Part shown: positions 18,867 through 26,557 of the stretch, piece by piece
Layout of the letters: every line of letters starts with the position of its first letter
How positions within the stretch are numbered: the first letter of the stretch is position 1
Made by a program: the position numbers and the translations under genes
Notes under the pieces: generated by a model
Told to the model about the DNA's origin: nothing
Seen by the model: only the letters and a program-made list of their open reading frames with translations
The model's database searches: none
Assembly (NCBI RefSeq): GCF_900167005.1
Contig: NZ_FUXW01000003.1
Coordinates: forward strand, 129,380 to 193,379
Reading direction: 5' to 3'
Length of the DNA: 64,000 nucleotides
Source of the DNA: Butyricicoccus pullicaecorum DSM 23266
Lineage (GTDB): Bacteria > Bacillota > Clostridia > Oscillospirales > Butyricicoccaceae

Positions 18867-20030
18867 TTACTTCTGAAGAAAATCGGCGGGCAGTGCATCG
18901 GGACGATCGCAAGTAGTGGTCATGCGCACCCACTTTTCTTCCTGTGCGGCATTGACCAGACCCTCCAGCACTTCCAGCACATGCAGCGCCATCTGACCGT
19001 TGGCACGCGCCTGACGGCCTTCCTGAATGGCCAGCACCTGATCGACCAGACCGATGCCGCGGCTGTTGCGGTCATGACCGGTCTCGTTGAACGGACGGTC
19101 GCACGGAACGGTCTCGAACGGGATATCGTTCACACCTTCCGGGCGCGGCATCTTGCCCCAACGGAAATCCTGCTTGCGGCGCAGCCAGAGGTCGCCGCCG
19201 AAGATATTCGGGCCACCGTTGGAATCTGGCTCTGCCATGATGAACACACCATCGGTGCCGTACAGCTCCATACGCGGACGAATGGAATCCCACACGTCAA
19301 AGCTGAAGGTTGCAGTGACGATCGCACCCGATGCAAAGCGCATGACACCGGTGACATGGGTGTCGATCTCGACCGGTACGGTCTTGTCCATGAGCGGCAG
19401 GTAGCGCGTCTCGGTCGAGCGTCCGGACATTGCCGTGACCGCTTCCACCGGGCCGAGCAGCGAGACCAGAGCGGTCAGGTAGTAGGGACCCATGTCCAGA
19501 GTCGGGCCGCCACCCGGACGATAGTAGAATGCCACATTGGGATGCACAAATTCCCAGCCATGGCACAGCATGGACACCTCACCGCCGGTAATCCGTCCAA
19601 TGATTCCTGCGTCAATCTGCTCGCGCATGGTCTGGAGACGGCTGCCGAAGAAGGTATCGGGTGCACAGCACACGGTCAGACCCTTTTCTGCTGCCAGATC
19701 CATGATCTGCTTGCCCTCGGCAAAGGTTGCTGCGAGCGGTTTTTCGGTGTAAACGTGCTTTCCTGCGCGCAGGGCTGCCAGATTGTACTTGGCATGCACT
19801 TCGGGAACGGTCAGATTGAGCACAACATCGACTTCCGGGTCGGCCAGCAGTGCATCGACCGATTCATAAACGTGGTCAATGCCCAGTTCCTGCGCACGCT
19901 TAACCGTTTTTTCGTAGTCGCGTGCAGCGCATCCCACGATCTCAACGATCTTGGGGTACTGTTTCAGGTTATCGACATATTTGTTGCTGATATCGCCGAC
20001 ACCGATCAGTGCAACTTTCATTTTTTTCAT
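18867..20030 (-). CDS. Gfo/Idh/MocA family NAD(P)-dependent oxidoreductase
   Basis: A 387-residue dehydrogenase. The N-terminal Rossmann fold begins MKVALIGVGDISNKY (GxGxxS-type nucleotide loop), and the family signature EKPLA follows GKHVYT at about 93-97. The C-terminal GFO_IDH_MocA domain contains GGGPTLDMGPYYLTAL, with the conserved Asp-Met-Gly and Tyr. Family members oxidise or reduce sugars, inositol or related polyols; the substrate is not readable here. ATG at 20030 has GGAAA nine bases upstream; MKVALIG at 20021 is an alternative start. It stands as a single gene. Confidence 0.88.
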   Translation of the reverse strand: MKKMKVALIGVGDISNKYVDNLKQYPKIVEIVGCAARDYEKTVKRAQELGIDHVYESVDALLADPEVDVVLNLTVPEVHAKYNLAALRAGKHVYTEKPLAATFAEGKQIMDLAAEKGLTVCCAPDTFFGSRLQTMREQIDAGIIGRITGGEVSMLCHGWEFVHPNVAFYYRPGGGPTLDMGPYYLTALVSLLGPVEAVTAMSGRSTETRYLPLMDKTVPVEIDTHVTGVMRFASGAIVTATFSFDVWDSIRPRMELYGTDGVFIMAEPDSNGGPNIFGGDLWLRRKQDFRWGKMPRPEGVNDIPFETVPCDRPFNETGHDRNSRGIGLVDQVLAIQEGRQARANGQMALHVLEVLEGLVNAAQEEKWVRMTTTCDRPDALPADFLQK

Positions 20031-20090
20031 ACAGCCGTTTCCTTTCTTTTACACGGGGATCTTGTTATATATAAAACGGTGATTGACACA

Positions 20091-20118
20091 AAAAAGTCAG
20101 GTAAAAACCTGACTTTTT
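20091..20118 (-). terminator. Terminator after pyrE
   Basis: A 12-bp stem, AAAAAGTCAGGT with ACCTGACTTTTT and an AAAA loop, lies directly past the pyrE stop on the minus strand. Confidence 0.85.
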
Positions 20119-20130
20119 GTTTGTTCCGGT

Positions 20131-20793
20131 TTAGAATACGCAGTACTGCGCCATGTAGGACTCCATCAGCGGCAGGATCTCCTCGTAGGTGCCCTGCTCC
20201 TTGAGGTACTCGTAGATATCCTGAACGGTGATCAGCGCGTGTACCTTGATACCGAACTCCTCGCCAACTTCCATGACAGCGGTCTTGCCGGGGGTCTGGC
20301 CAACTTCGCAGCGGTTTACCGAGATGAACATATCGGTTACCTTGACATCAGCGCAGCCCTGCAGTACGGGCATGGTCTCACGGATTGCGGTACCAGCGGT
20401 GATAACGTCCTCGATGATGATGATGCGGTCGCCGTCCTTGGGCTTGTAGCCGACGATGTTGCCGCCCTCGCCGTGATCCTTAGCTTCCTTACGGTTGAAG
20501 AAGAACGGCTTGTCGATGCCGTAGTTGCGAGCCAGTGCACCGGAAACCGAGGTTGCCAGCGGGATGCCCTTGTAAGCGGGACCGAACATTGCGTCGAAGT
20601 CCTCGCCAACGGTCTCCTTGACCAGAGCCGCATAGAACTCGCCGAGCTTGGAGTTCTGCAAGCCGGTCTTGTAGTTACCGGTGTTGACGAAATACGGGGT
20701 ATTTCGACCGCTCTTGGTTACAAAATTGCCGAAGCGCAGCACGTCTGCTGCCATCATAAATTCGATAAATTCCTTTTTTGCCGGAGTCAGCAT
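20131..20793 (-). CDS. pyrE: Orotate phosphoribosyltransferase
   Basis: PyrE joins orotate to PRPP to give orotidine monophosphate, the fifth step of UMP synthesis. The 220-residue protein has the PRPP-binding motif IIIIEDVITAGTAIRE and the flexible catalytic loop around FFFNRKEAKDHGEGG (conserved Lys-x-His-Gly). It is slightly longer than the common ~210. ATG at 20793 has GGGAG upstream. It is separate from the two pyrimidine operons at 26.5-28.2 and 29.5-35.4 kb, with its own promoter and terminator. Confidence 0.95.
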   Translation of the reverse strand: MLTPAKKEFIEFMMAADVLRFGNFVTKSGRNTPYFVNTGNYKTGLQNSKLGEFYAALVKETVGEDFDAMFGPAYKGIPLATSVSGALARNYGIDKPFFFNRKEAKDHGEGGNIVGYKPKDGDRIIIIEDVITAGTAIRETMPVLQGCADVKVTDMFISVNRCEVGQTPGKTAVMEVGEEFGIKVHALITVQDIYEYLKEQGTYEEILPLMESYMAQYCVF

Positions 20794-20826
20794 AATAAAA
20801 TCTCCCTTTCCTGTTTCTTTGGTATT

Positions 20827-20855
20827 ATTTTATCATATCCGGCATAGCGGGGCAA
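20827..20855 (-). promoter_or_regulatory. Predicted promoter of pyrE
   Basis: TTGCCC, 17 bases, TAAAAT on the minus strand, about 35 bases before the start codon. The transcript leader is too short for a visible attenuator. Confidence 0.55.
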
Positions 20856-20912
20856 GAGTCAATCCCCTGCCTGACCGATGAAATGCGAAAAATGCGGGAT
20901 GAGAGATAAAAA

Positions 20913-20939
20913 AAGAGACAGGCTTTATGCCTGTCTCTT
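20913..20939 (-). terminator. Terminator of the rplJ-rplL operon
   Basis: Stem AAGAGACAGGC/GCCTGTCTCTT with a five-base loop, followed on the minus strand by a seven-T run. Confidence 0.88.
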
Positions 20940-20957
20940 GAAGGACACAAGTATAGA

Positions 20958-21326
20958 TTACTTCAGGGTAACCTTTGCGCCAGCCTCTTCCAGCTGAGCC
21001 TTGATGGACTCTGCATCTTCCTTAGAAGCAGCTTCCTTGATGATTGCCGGAGCGCCGTCAACCTTCTCCTTAGCCTCCTTCAGGCCCAGGCCGGTGATAG
21101 CACGAACAACCTTGATAACGTTGATCTTGGAAGAACCAGCGTCGGTCAGCTCAACGTCGAACTCGGTCTTCTCTTCAGCAGCCGGAGCAGCAGCGCCGCC
21201 AGCAGCACCTGCAACAGCAACGGGCATAGCGGATACGCCGAACTCTTCCTCCAGAGCCTTAACCAGCTCAGCCAGCTCCAGGACCTTCAGGCCCTTTACA
21301 GCTTCCATAATCTCTGCAACAGTCAT
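20958..21326 (-). CDS. rplL: 50S ribosomal protein L7/L12
   Basis: A 122-residue stalk protein that recruits translational GTPases. It shows the N-terminal dimerisation helices ([20 protein letters not shown]), the alanine-rich hinge ([15 protein letters not shown]) and the globular C-terminal domain with [23 protein letters not shown] at 21326 is used because GGAGG lies eight bases upstream; an ATG five codons earlier has none. It follows rplJ with 55 bases between. Confidence 0.97.
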   Translation of the reverse strand: MTVAEIMEAVKGLKVLELAELVKALEEEFGVSAMPVAVAGAAGGAAAPAAEEKTEFDVELTDAGSSKINVIKVVRAITGLGLKEAKEKVDGAPAIIKEAASKEDAESIKAQLEEAGAKVTLK

Positions 21327-21381
21327 GGTATAAACCTCCAATTACAAATTTAAGTTAGAAAAAATTGAAATTTATGCTGAA

Positions 21382-21936
21382 TTATTCAGCAGCAGCCTCT
21401 TCCTTGGGTGCAACCAGGGTAGAAACCAGAGCTTCGCCATCCTCGGTCTTCTTAGCGATATTGTCAAGCGCAATAACCAGCTGAGTGATCGGGAAATTGA
21501 AGCCATACAGAACCTGAGCGATGAGGCCTTCCTTGGACGGCATCTCTGCCAGCTTCATGACCTCGGCAACCGGGATTGCCTCGCCCTCCAGGTAACCAGC
21601 CTTGATCTTGAAGTTGTCATGCTTCTTAGCATACTCGTTCAGAATCTTAGCGGGTGCAACGACATCGTCGGTGGTGCTGATCGCCAGAGCGGTCGTACCA
21701 TTCAGGTGCTCCTCAAAAGCGTCGAAGCCCAGCTCCTTTGCAGCGAAACGGAGCATGGTATTCTTTACAACAGCGTACTCAACGCCGGCAGCGCGCAGCT
21801 CGCGGCGCAGCTTGGTATCGTCCTCAACGGTGATACCCTTGTAATCGACCAGAACGCCAGCGGGGCTGTTCTTGATCTTCTCGACCAGAGAAGCGACCAG
21901 AGCCTTCTTTTCTTCCAGAACCTTTGCGTTAGGCAT
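21382..21936 (-). CDS. rplJ: 50S ribosomal protein L10
   Basis: A 184-residue protein that anchors L7/L12 dimers to 23S rRNA. The N-terminal RNA-binding domain has GVLVDYKGITVEDDTKLRREL and VVKNTMLRFAAKE. The C-terminal helix (PITQLVIALDNIAKK) is where L7/L12 dimers dock. ATG at 21936 is preceded by GGAGGTG. A structured leader lies just upstream and probably mediates L10 autoregulation. Confidence 0.96.
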   Translation of the reverse strand: MPNAKVLEEKKALVASLVEKIKNSPAGVLVDYKGITVEDDTKLRRELRAAGVEYAVVKNTMLRFAAKELGFDAFEEHLNGTTALAISTTDDVVAPAKILNEYAKKHDNFKIKAGYLEGEAIPVAEVMKLAEMPSKEGLIAQVLYGFNFPITQLVIALDNIAKKTEDGEALVSTLVAPKEEAAAE

Positions 21937-22084
21937 CTTGTTTCACCTCCATCAAAAATAAAGTACCCTCTTGTGCAAAGACACAAGAGGGTACACAAAA
22001 CATCAAATCTGTTCGTGCTGACCTCGGCGGGCGGCGACGGAACGCCTTTCAAGCCTCGCGGCTGCCTGCTGTCTTTGACCAAGC
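21937..22084 (-). promoter_or_regulatory. Ribosomal protein L10 leader with attenuator hairpin
   Basis: About 150 bases of leader lie between the rplJ promoter and start. Nearest the gene is a 13-bp perfect stem (21963-21975 with 21982-21994, GTACCCTCTTGTG type), followed on the minus strand by a T-rich run, so it can act as a terminator. The upstream part contains AGCAGGCAGCCGCGAGG and a GGCG-rich segment that can fold separately, as in the known L10 leader, where the L10(L12)4 complex binds. The fold was judged by eye. Confidence 0.75.
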
Positions 22085-22090
22085 TATTAA

Positions 22091-22119
22091 ATTATAGCAT
22101 GGAAAACATGCCTTGTCAA
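22091..22119 (-). promoter_or_regulatory. Promoter of rplJ-rplL
   Basis: Full consensus TTGACA, 17 bases, TATAAT on the minus strand in the gap between rplA and rplJ. It allows rplJL to be expressed separately from the upstream genes. Confidence 0.85.
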
Positions 22120-22147
22120 CACGTTTTTTTAAGTTTCGAGTAAAAAA

Positions 22148-22843
22148 TTACTCAGAAACCTTAGCCGCGTTGATCTTAACGCCGGGGCCCATGGTGGACG
22201 CAACGACGCAGGAGCGGACGTACTGACCCTTTGCAGCAGCCGGCTTAGCCTTGATGATAGCGCCCATCAGTGCGTTGAAGTTGTCCTGCAGCTTCTCAAC
22301 GCCGAAGGAAGCCTTGCCGATCGGGCAGTGGATAATGTTGGTCTTGTCCAGACGGTACTCGATCTTACCAGCCTTAGACTCCTTAACAGCCTTAGCAACG
22401 TCCATCGAAACGGTACCAGCCTTCGGGTTCGGCATCAGACCCTTGGGGCCCAGGACCTTACCCAGACGGCCAACAACGCCCATCATGTCAGGGGTTGCGA
22501 TGACAACGTCGTAATCGAAGAAGTTCTCGTTCTGGATCTTAGCAACCATATCCTCAGCGCCAACGTACTCTGCACCAGCAGCAACAGCCTCGTCAGCCTT
22601 GGGGCCCTTTGCGAATACCAGGACGCGAACATCCTTACCAGTACCGTGCGGCAGAACGATCGCGCCGCGAACCTGCTGGTCAGCGTGACGGGAGTCAACG
22701 CCCAGCTTTACATGCAGCTCAACGGTCTCGTCGAACTTAGCCTTAGCGGTAGAAACAACGGTTGCAAGCGCCTCAGCGGGATCGTACAGCTTGGTACGGT
22801 CTACCAGCTTTGCGCTCTCTACATACTTTTTACCTTTGCGCAC
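22148..22843 (-). CDS. rplA: 50S ribosomal protein L1
   Basis: A 231-residue L1-stalk protein. Recognisable are the N-terminal [25 protein letters not shown] (rRNA contact) and [17 protein letters not shown]. The start is GTG at 22843, eight bases after GGAGG; no ATG is available. L1 represses its own operon in many bacteria by binding mRNA that mimics its rRNA site, and such a motif is visible directly upstream (22861-22887). Confidence 0.96.
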   Translation of the reverse strand: MRKGKKYVESAKLVDRTKLYDPAEALATVVSTAKAKFDETVELHVKLGVDSRHADQQVRGAIVLPHGTGKDVRVLVFAKGPKADEAVAAGAEYVGAEDMVAKIQNENFFDYDVVIATPDMMGVVGRLGKVLGPKGLMPNPKAGTVSMDVAKAVKESKAGKIEYRLDKTNIIHCPIGKASFGVEKLQDNFNALMGAIIKAKPAAAKGQYVRSCVVASTMGPGVKINAAKVSE

Positions 22844-22860
22844 AATAATATCCTCCTTTA

Positions 22861-22887
22861 GTGGTACTGCGGGAATTTCCCTCCCAC
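22861..22887 (-). promoter_or_regulatory. Probable L1-binding mRNA hairpin upstream of rplA
   Basis: On the minus strand GTGGGAGGGAAATTCCC and a closing ACCAC form nested GTGG/CCAC and GGGA/TCCC pairing around the GTGGGAG box. This resembles the L1 site on 23S rRNA and known L1 mRNA sites. It ends about 18 bases before the GTG start. Confidence 0.55.
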
Positions 22888-22939
22888 TTAGACGGCCGTG
22901 TCCGCCGTCAAAAAACGTGAAACTTCAGCTTATGAAAAA

Positions 22940-23365
22940 TTACTCTTCTACGGTGATGCCCATAGAGCGGCAGGTGCCTGCGATCATGCTCATAGCAGCC
23001 TCTACGGAAGCAGCATTGAGGTCAGGCATCTTCATCTCTGCGATCTTCTGAACGTCAGCCTTGGAGATCTTAGCGACCTTGGTCTTGTTCGGAACAGCAG
23101 AGCCAGACTCGATCTTGCAAGCCTTCTTGATCAGAACAGCTGCCGGGGGAGTCTTGGTGATGAAGCTGAAGGAACGGTCTGCATAAACCGTGATGACTAC
23201 GGGGATGATGAGACCCGCGTCATTCTTGGTGCGCTCGTTGAATTCCTTGGTGAAAGCCATGATGTTGACACCATGCTGACCCAGAGCCGGGCCAACCGGG
23301 GGCGCAGGGGTTGCCTTGCCCGCAGGAATCTGGAGCTTGATATAGCCTACTACTTTCTGTGCCAT
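22940..23365 (-). CDS. rplK: 50S ribosomal protein L11
   Basis: A 141-residue protein of the GTPase-associated centre. It shows [20 protein letters not shown] at the N-terminus and [13 protein letters not shown] and [14 protein letters not shown] in the rRNA-binding C-terminal domain. Its length is exactly the family norm. ATG at 23365 has AAGGAGG upstream. It lies between nusG and rplA, the usual order. Confidence 0.97.
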   Translation of the reverse strand: MAQKVVGYIKLQIPAGKATPAPPVGPALGQHGVNIMAFTKEFNERTKNDAGLIIPVVITVYADRSFSFITKTPPAAVLIKKACKIESGSAVPNKTKVAKISKADVQKIAEMKMPDLNAASVEAAMSMIAGTCRSMGITVEE

Positions 23366-23389
23366 GTTGAGGTATCCTCCTTAAAAAAT

Positions 23390-23421
23390 GTGGTGGCTGG
23401 CGAGTCGGACGACTCTCCCAC
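23390..23421 (-). promoter_or_regulatory. Second L1-site-like hairpin, upstream of rplK
   Basis: The minus strand again has a GTGGGAG box, followed by GAGTCG/CGACTC pairing and a closing CCACCAC. It sits about 25 bases before the rplK start. It would let L1 control both genes; the function is inferred from similarity to the motif before rplA. Confidence 0.5.
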
Positions 23422-23486
23422 TTGCCATGAAACGCATCCTCTGCGTCTCGTTGACTGCCTGTCCGGTATTACTGACCGTCCAGGGG

Positions 23487-24014
23487 TCAGTCGCCCAGCG
23501 TCTCGACCTGATCCAGTTCGAGTTCGACGGGCGTCTCTCTGCCGAACATCGATACGACAACGCGTACCTTGTTCTTTTCGGGCTCGAGCTCATCGACAAC
23601 GCCGATGAAGCCTGCCAGCGGGCCGTCGATGACGCGCACGCTGTCGCCCAGCTGATAATTGATTTCGATTTCTCGCTTCTCCACGCCCATTTTCAGCACT
23701 TCCTCATCGGAAAGCGGGAGCGGCTTGTTGGAGTTCGGGCCGACGAATCCTGTGCAGCCGCGCGTATTGCGCACGAGGTACCAGCTTTCATCGGTCAGGA
23801 TCATCTTGACCAGTACATAGCCCGGGAAGAGCTTGCGCTCGATCTCGCGGGTCTTGCCGTCCTTTACTTCGGTCACGCGCTCAACAGGGATGTTGACAGC
23901 GGTGATGAGGTCGTGGAGCTTACGATTTTCCACCGCTTTTTCGATGGACGAGGCTACTTTATTCTCGTAGCCCGAGTATGTGTGAACCACATACCATTTT
24001 GCTGCATCTGACAT
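23487..24014 (-). CDS. nusG: Transcription termination/antitermination factor NusG
   Basis: A 175-residue transcription elongation factor that binds RNA polymerase and couples it to ribosomes or Rho. The NGN domain starts AKWYVVHTYSGYENKV. The KOW motif DSVRVIDGPLAGFIGVV begins the C-terminal domain. ATG at 24014 lies 21 bases after secE. Confidence 0.96.
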   Translation of the reverse strand: MSDAAKWYVVHTYSGYENKVASSIEKAVENRKLHDLITAVNIPVERVTEVKDGKTREIERKLFPGYVLVKMILTDESWYLVRNTRGCTGFVGPNSNKPLPLSDEEVLKMGVEKREIEINYQLGDSVRVIDGPLAGFIGVVDELEPEKNKVRVVVSMFGRETPVELELDQVETLGD

Positions 24015-24035
24015 AGTATCCGGCCCCTCTCAAAA

Positions 24036-24308
24036 TCAAGCGGCGAAGAAGCCGACGAGTGTCTGGAAACCGAAGCCGAAAATTGCGTCCAGTACCCAGA
24101 TGAACACACCGAGCACCAGGCAGCAGGCCAGGACAACGAGCGTGTTGTTAACGGTCTGCTTACGGGTCGGCCAAACGATCTTCTTGATCTCAGCCTTGAG
24201 CTCGTGGAACCAGTTACCGATTCTCGCGAAGAACGAAGGCTTCTTGGCCTTTGCCGGCTTGTCAGTCTGCTTCTTTACAGCGGGAGTGGATTTTTCCTGC
24301 TCTGCCAT
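24036..24308 (-). CDS. secE: Preprotein translocase subunit SecE
   Basis: A 90-residue SecE with one C-terminal membrane helix (about 56-76, TLVVLACCLVLGVFIWVLDA) preceded by the conserved amphipathic segment WFHELKAEIKKIVWPTRKQ. The first 25 residues are a charged extension. SecE stabilises SecY in the translocon. It lies between rpmG and nusG as in most bacteria. Confidence 0.95.
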   Translation of the reverse strand: MAEQEKSTPAVKKQTDKPAKAKKPSFFARIGNWFHELKAEIKKIVWPTRKQTVNNTLVVLACCLVLGVFIWVLDAIFGFGFQTLVGFFAA

Positions 24309-24332
24309 GAAGCGTACTTCCTTTCTCGTCGA

Positions 24333-24482
24333 TTACTTAGTCTCGCGATGCAAAGTATGCTTTTTGCAGAAGCGGCAGTACTTGTTCATCTCAAGACGGT
24401 CGGGATCGTTCTTCTTGTTCTTCATCGTATCGTAGTTTCTTTGCTTGCACTCAGTGCAGGCCAGCGTTACCTTAACGCGCAT
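24333..24482 (-). CDS. rpmG: 50S ribosomal protein L33
   Basis: A 49-residue protein starting [17 protein letters not shown] and carrying the zinc ribbon pairs CTEC and CRFC. All four cysteines are present (the C+ form), which matters for zinc-dependent L33 switching. ATG at 24482 has AGGAGG upstream. It is the first gene of the rpmG-secE-nusG-rplK-rplA set. Confidence 0.95.
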   Translation of the reverse strand: MRVKVTLACTECKQRNYDTMKNKKNDPDRLEMNKYCRFCKKHTLHRETK

Positions 24483-24603
24483 AACGGCACCTCCTTGAAT
24501 TGTGTTTATGTCCGTCGGGTGTTCCGGCAGACTTGATTGCCTCCCTTTGCAGGCTCAGCCTCAAAAAAACAGGCATAAAAAAAGAACCTACATAGGTGTA
24601 ATT

Positions 24604-24633
24604 ATTGTATCACGACCCCCCTGTGCAAGTCAA
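24604..24633 (-). promoter_or_regulatory. Promoter of rpmG-secE-nusG-rplK-rplA
   Basis: TTGACT, 18 bases, TACAAT on the minus strand. The transcript would have a leader of about 115 bases, in which I see no clear riboswitch. Confidence 0.65.
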
Positions 24634-24653
24634 GCATCATTTTTTGAGTTTTA

Positions 24654-24683
24654 TGTACAAATTCCGCCGTTCTATGTTATAAT
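24654..24683 (+). promoter_or_regulatory. Promoter of ruvX
   Basis: TGTACA, 18 bases, then TATAAT preceded by TGT (extended -10). It is divergent from the rpmG promoter. Confidence 0.65.
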
Positions 24684-24729
24684 GATTGCACACAAACGAT
24701 AACCGATCCAAACAGGAGGCGAATACAGC

Positions 24730-25146
24730 GTGAAGATTTTAGGCGTAGATTACGGCGACGCGCGCACCGGCCTTTCGGTTTCCGACCCGACCGGTCTGCT
24801 GGCCGGTTCCCCGTCGGTCATTTCCGAATGGAACCGGGACAAGCTGCTCGAAAAGCTCGTCGCATACATTAAAGACAACAAGATTGAGACCGTTGTACTG
24901 GGTTATCCCAAGAATATGGATGGTTCGGTCGGACCGCGTGCGGAAAAGTGCGCCCAGCTGGCCGAGGATATTCGGGAGCAGACCGGCGTGCCGGTAGTAT
25001 TATGGGATGAGCGTCGGACGACGGTGGAAGCGCACCAGATTTTGCATCAGGCGGGCAAAAAGGCCAAGCAGCATCGTAAAAATGTAGACGCGGTTGCGGC
25101 GACGCTCATTTTGCAGGGCTATTTGGATGCGCAGCGGATGAGATAA
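24730..25146 (+). CDS. ruvX: Holliday junction resolvase-like RNase YqgF (RuvX)
   Basis: A 138-residue RNase H-fold nuclease of the YqgF family, implicated in 16S rRNA 5' maturation and possibly junction resolution. Catalytic acidic motifs are visible: ILGVDYGDARTGLSVSD at the N-terminus, VVLGYPKNMDGSVG in the middle, LWDERRTTVEA, and the C-terminal KNVDAVAATLILQGYL with its Asp. The start is GTG at 24730, behind AGGAGG. It is a single-gene unit with a terminator. Confidence 0.93.
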   Translation: MKILGVDYGDARTGLSVSDPTGLLAGSPSVISEWNRDKLLEKLVAYIKDNKIETVVLGYPKNMDGSVGPRAEKCAQLAEDIREQTGVPVVLWDERRTTVEAHQILHQAGKKAKQHRKNVDAVAATLILQGYLDAQRMR

Positions 25147-25161
25147 CAACCTCATAAAAGC

Positions 25162-25192
25162 AAAAAGCGTTCCAGGGATGGAACGCTTTTTT
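25162..25192 (+). terminator. Terminator after ruvX
   Basis: Stem AAAAAGCGTTCC/GGAACGCTTTTT with a six-base loop and a T tail. Confidence 0.85.
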
Positions 25193-25195
25193 ATT

Positions 25196-25363
25196 GCGCG
25201 TCTGCGGACGCGCTTGAGTTTTTATTTTTAGTTGATTTTCGCAAGGCGAAAATCAAAAAGGGGATTTCGCTCTCTGCGGAGAGCGACTCAGGGCGCTGCC
25301 CTGAGAACCTGCAAACCTTTGAAAAGGTTTGATCCAAACTTCAGTTATGGGTGCGGTGATTGT
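25196..25363 (-). repeat. Multi-hairpin intergenic element, copy E1
   Basis: Read on the minus strand it begins at the stop codon of the phosphatase-GNAT gene and contains five consecutive hairpins, at 25312-25331 (CAAACCTTT type), 25287-25305, 25268-25285 (loop CGCA), 25232-25256 (TTGATTTTCGC type) and 25196-25213 (GCGCGTC type). Spacing, order and linkers match copy E2 at 48136-48303 almost base for base outside the variable stems. Where stems differ, both sides differ, so the pairing is conserved. Confidence 0.8.
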
Positions 25364-26557
25364 TTAACCTTCCCAGATGAAGTCGTCAGACTCCTCTGCG
25401 ACCGATTCAACCTTGATCTTCTTGACCATCTTATCGTGCAGGCCTTCCGCTTTCATCACTTCGCCCTGATTGTGGAAGCCGTATTTGTCATAGAAACCGT
25501 GTGCACGGGCATTGTTCTTTGCGACATAAGCGCATAAGTAGTCCTTACCGAGTGCGCGATAGACCGAAATGGCCTGACCCAAGATCTGACCGCTCAGGCC
25601 CGTACCGCGGTAATCTTCGCTGATGACAAACGAGCCGACCTTACCGATCTCCGGTTCGCTTTCGTCACATACATTCATGCGCACCAGCGCGACCGGCCGA
25701 TCTTCGACCATGCCGATCGTGACTGCGCGATCATGCTTTGCCGCCATTGCATCGGTGTCAGCCATCCAGGCATCCTCGTCGAGCATGTTGGTCGAACCGT
25801 AAGCATTGCGGTAAAACTCACGCGCAAACCCAATGAGCAGCGCACGATCTTCCGCACTTTCCGGGTCATAGGGCCGGAACCATGCCTGTACGGACATCGG
25901 CACGCCCCTGCTGTTCGTCCAGCCGATCTTGGCGAAGGTAGACAGGTCTTCGGGCAGATGGGACGCATCGTTCCAGTAAATCGGGCGGATGGTATCGCCG
26001 TCAAACTCGAACTTTGCCACACAGGTATTATCGCCCCAGCCCACCTGACCAATCTGCTCGGGTTCATAACCGAGTACCCGACACAGAATACCGCGAATAG
26101 CCGAACCATGACTGACCACCGCGATAGACTTGCCGTCCCATTCCTGTGCAAGCTGACGCAGACCGCCTAACACACGGTCGCCGGTATCCAGAACACGTTC
26201 ACCGCCGGGAACTTCACATTCCCACGGACGTGTCTGCCACTTGGCGTACTGCTCGGGAGCTTCTCTGGGCAGGATTGCCCAAGTCTTGTCCTCCCACTCA
26301 CCCATCGCAATTTCACGCAGCACCGGACGCACATGCACCTTTATGCCCTTGCGGTCTGCAATGGCTTTGGCTGTGTGGCGCGCACGATAGAGGTCGGACG
26401 CATAAATCGCATCCAGCGGGACATCTGCAAAGCGGTCAGCCAGATAAGGCAGCTGCTGGTATGCCCGCTCGGTGAGCAGACTGTCGTACTGTCCGTGACA
26501 GCGGCGATATACATTGCCTTCTGCCTCGGCGTGACGAATCAGATAGACTGTTGTCAT
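25364..26557 (-). CDS. Fusion of histidine phosphatase and GNAT acetyltransferase
   Basis: A 397-residue two-domain protein. Residues 1-200 are a histidine (phosphoglycerate mutase-type) phosphatase: LIRHAEAEGN near the N-terminus carries the phospho-accepting His, ASDLYRARHTAKAI is the second arginine motif, and VVSHGSAIRG has the second catalytic His. Residues about 230-390 are a GNAT domain with SEDYRGTGLSGQILGQAI, the acetyl-CoA loop. Fusions of this kind occur in Firmicutes without a known substrate. The ATG overlaps the pyrD stop (ATGA), so translation is coupled to the dihydroorotate dehydrogenase genes. E1 begins at its stop. Confidence 0.85.
   Translation of the reverse strand: MTTVYLIRHAEAEGNVYRRCHGQYDSLLTERAYQQLPYLADRFADVPLDAIYASDLYRARHTAKAIADRKGIKVHVRPVLREIAMGEWEDKTWAILPREAPEQYAKWQTRPWECEVPGGERVLDTGDRVLGGLRQLAQEWDGKSIAVVSHGSAIRGILCRVLGYEPEQIGQVGWGDNTCVAKFEFDGDTIRPIYWNDASHLPEDLSTFAKIGWTNSRGVPMSVQAWFRPYDPESAEDRALLIGFAREFYRNAYGSTNMLDEDAWMADTDAMAAKHDRAVTIGMVEDRPVALVRMNVCDESEPEIGKVGSFVISEDYRGTGLSGQILGQAISVYRALGKDYLCAYVAKNNARAHGFYDKYGFHNQGEVMKAEGLHDKMVKKIKVESVAEESDDFIWEG

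Noticed and set aside
22133..22159. A terminator at the end of rplA
   Set aside because: A GTTTC..GAAAC stem exists, but on the transcribed strand it is followed by A residues rather than Ts.
25196..25213. The GCGCGTC/GACGCGC hairpin as a terminator for the phosphatase-GNAT gene
   Set aside because: On the minus strand it is followed by AATAAAAAAGC rather than Ts. It is better explained as the last hairpin of repeat element E1.
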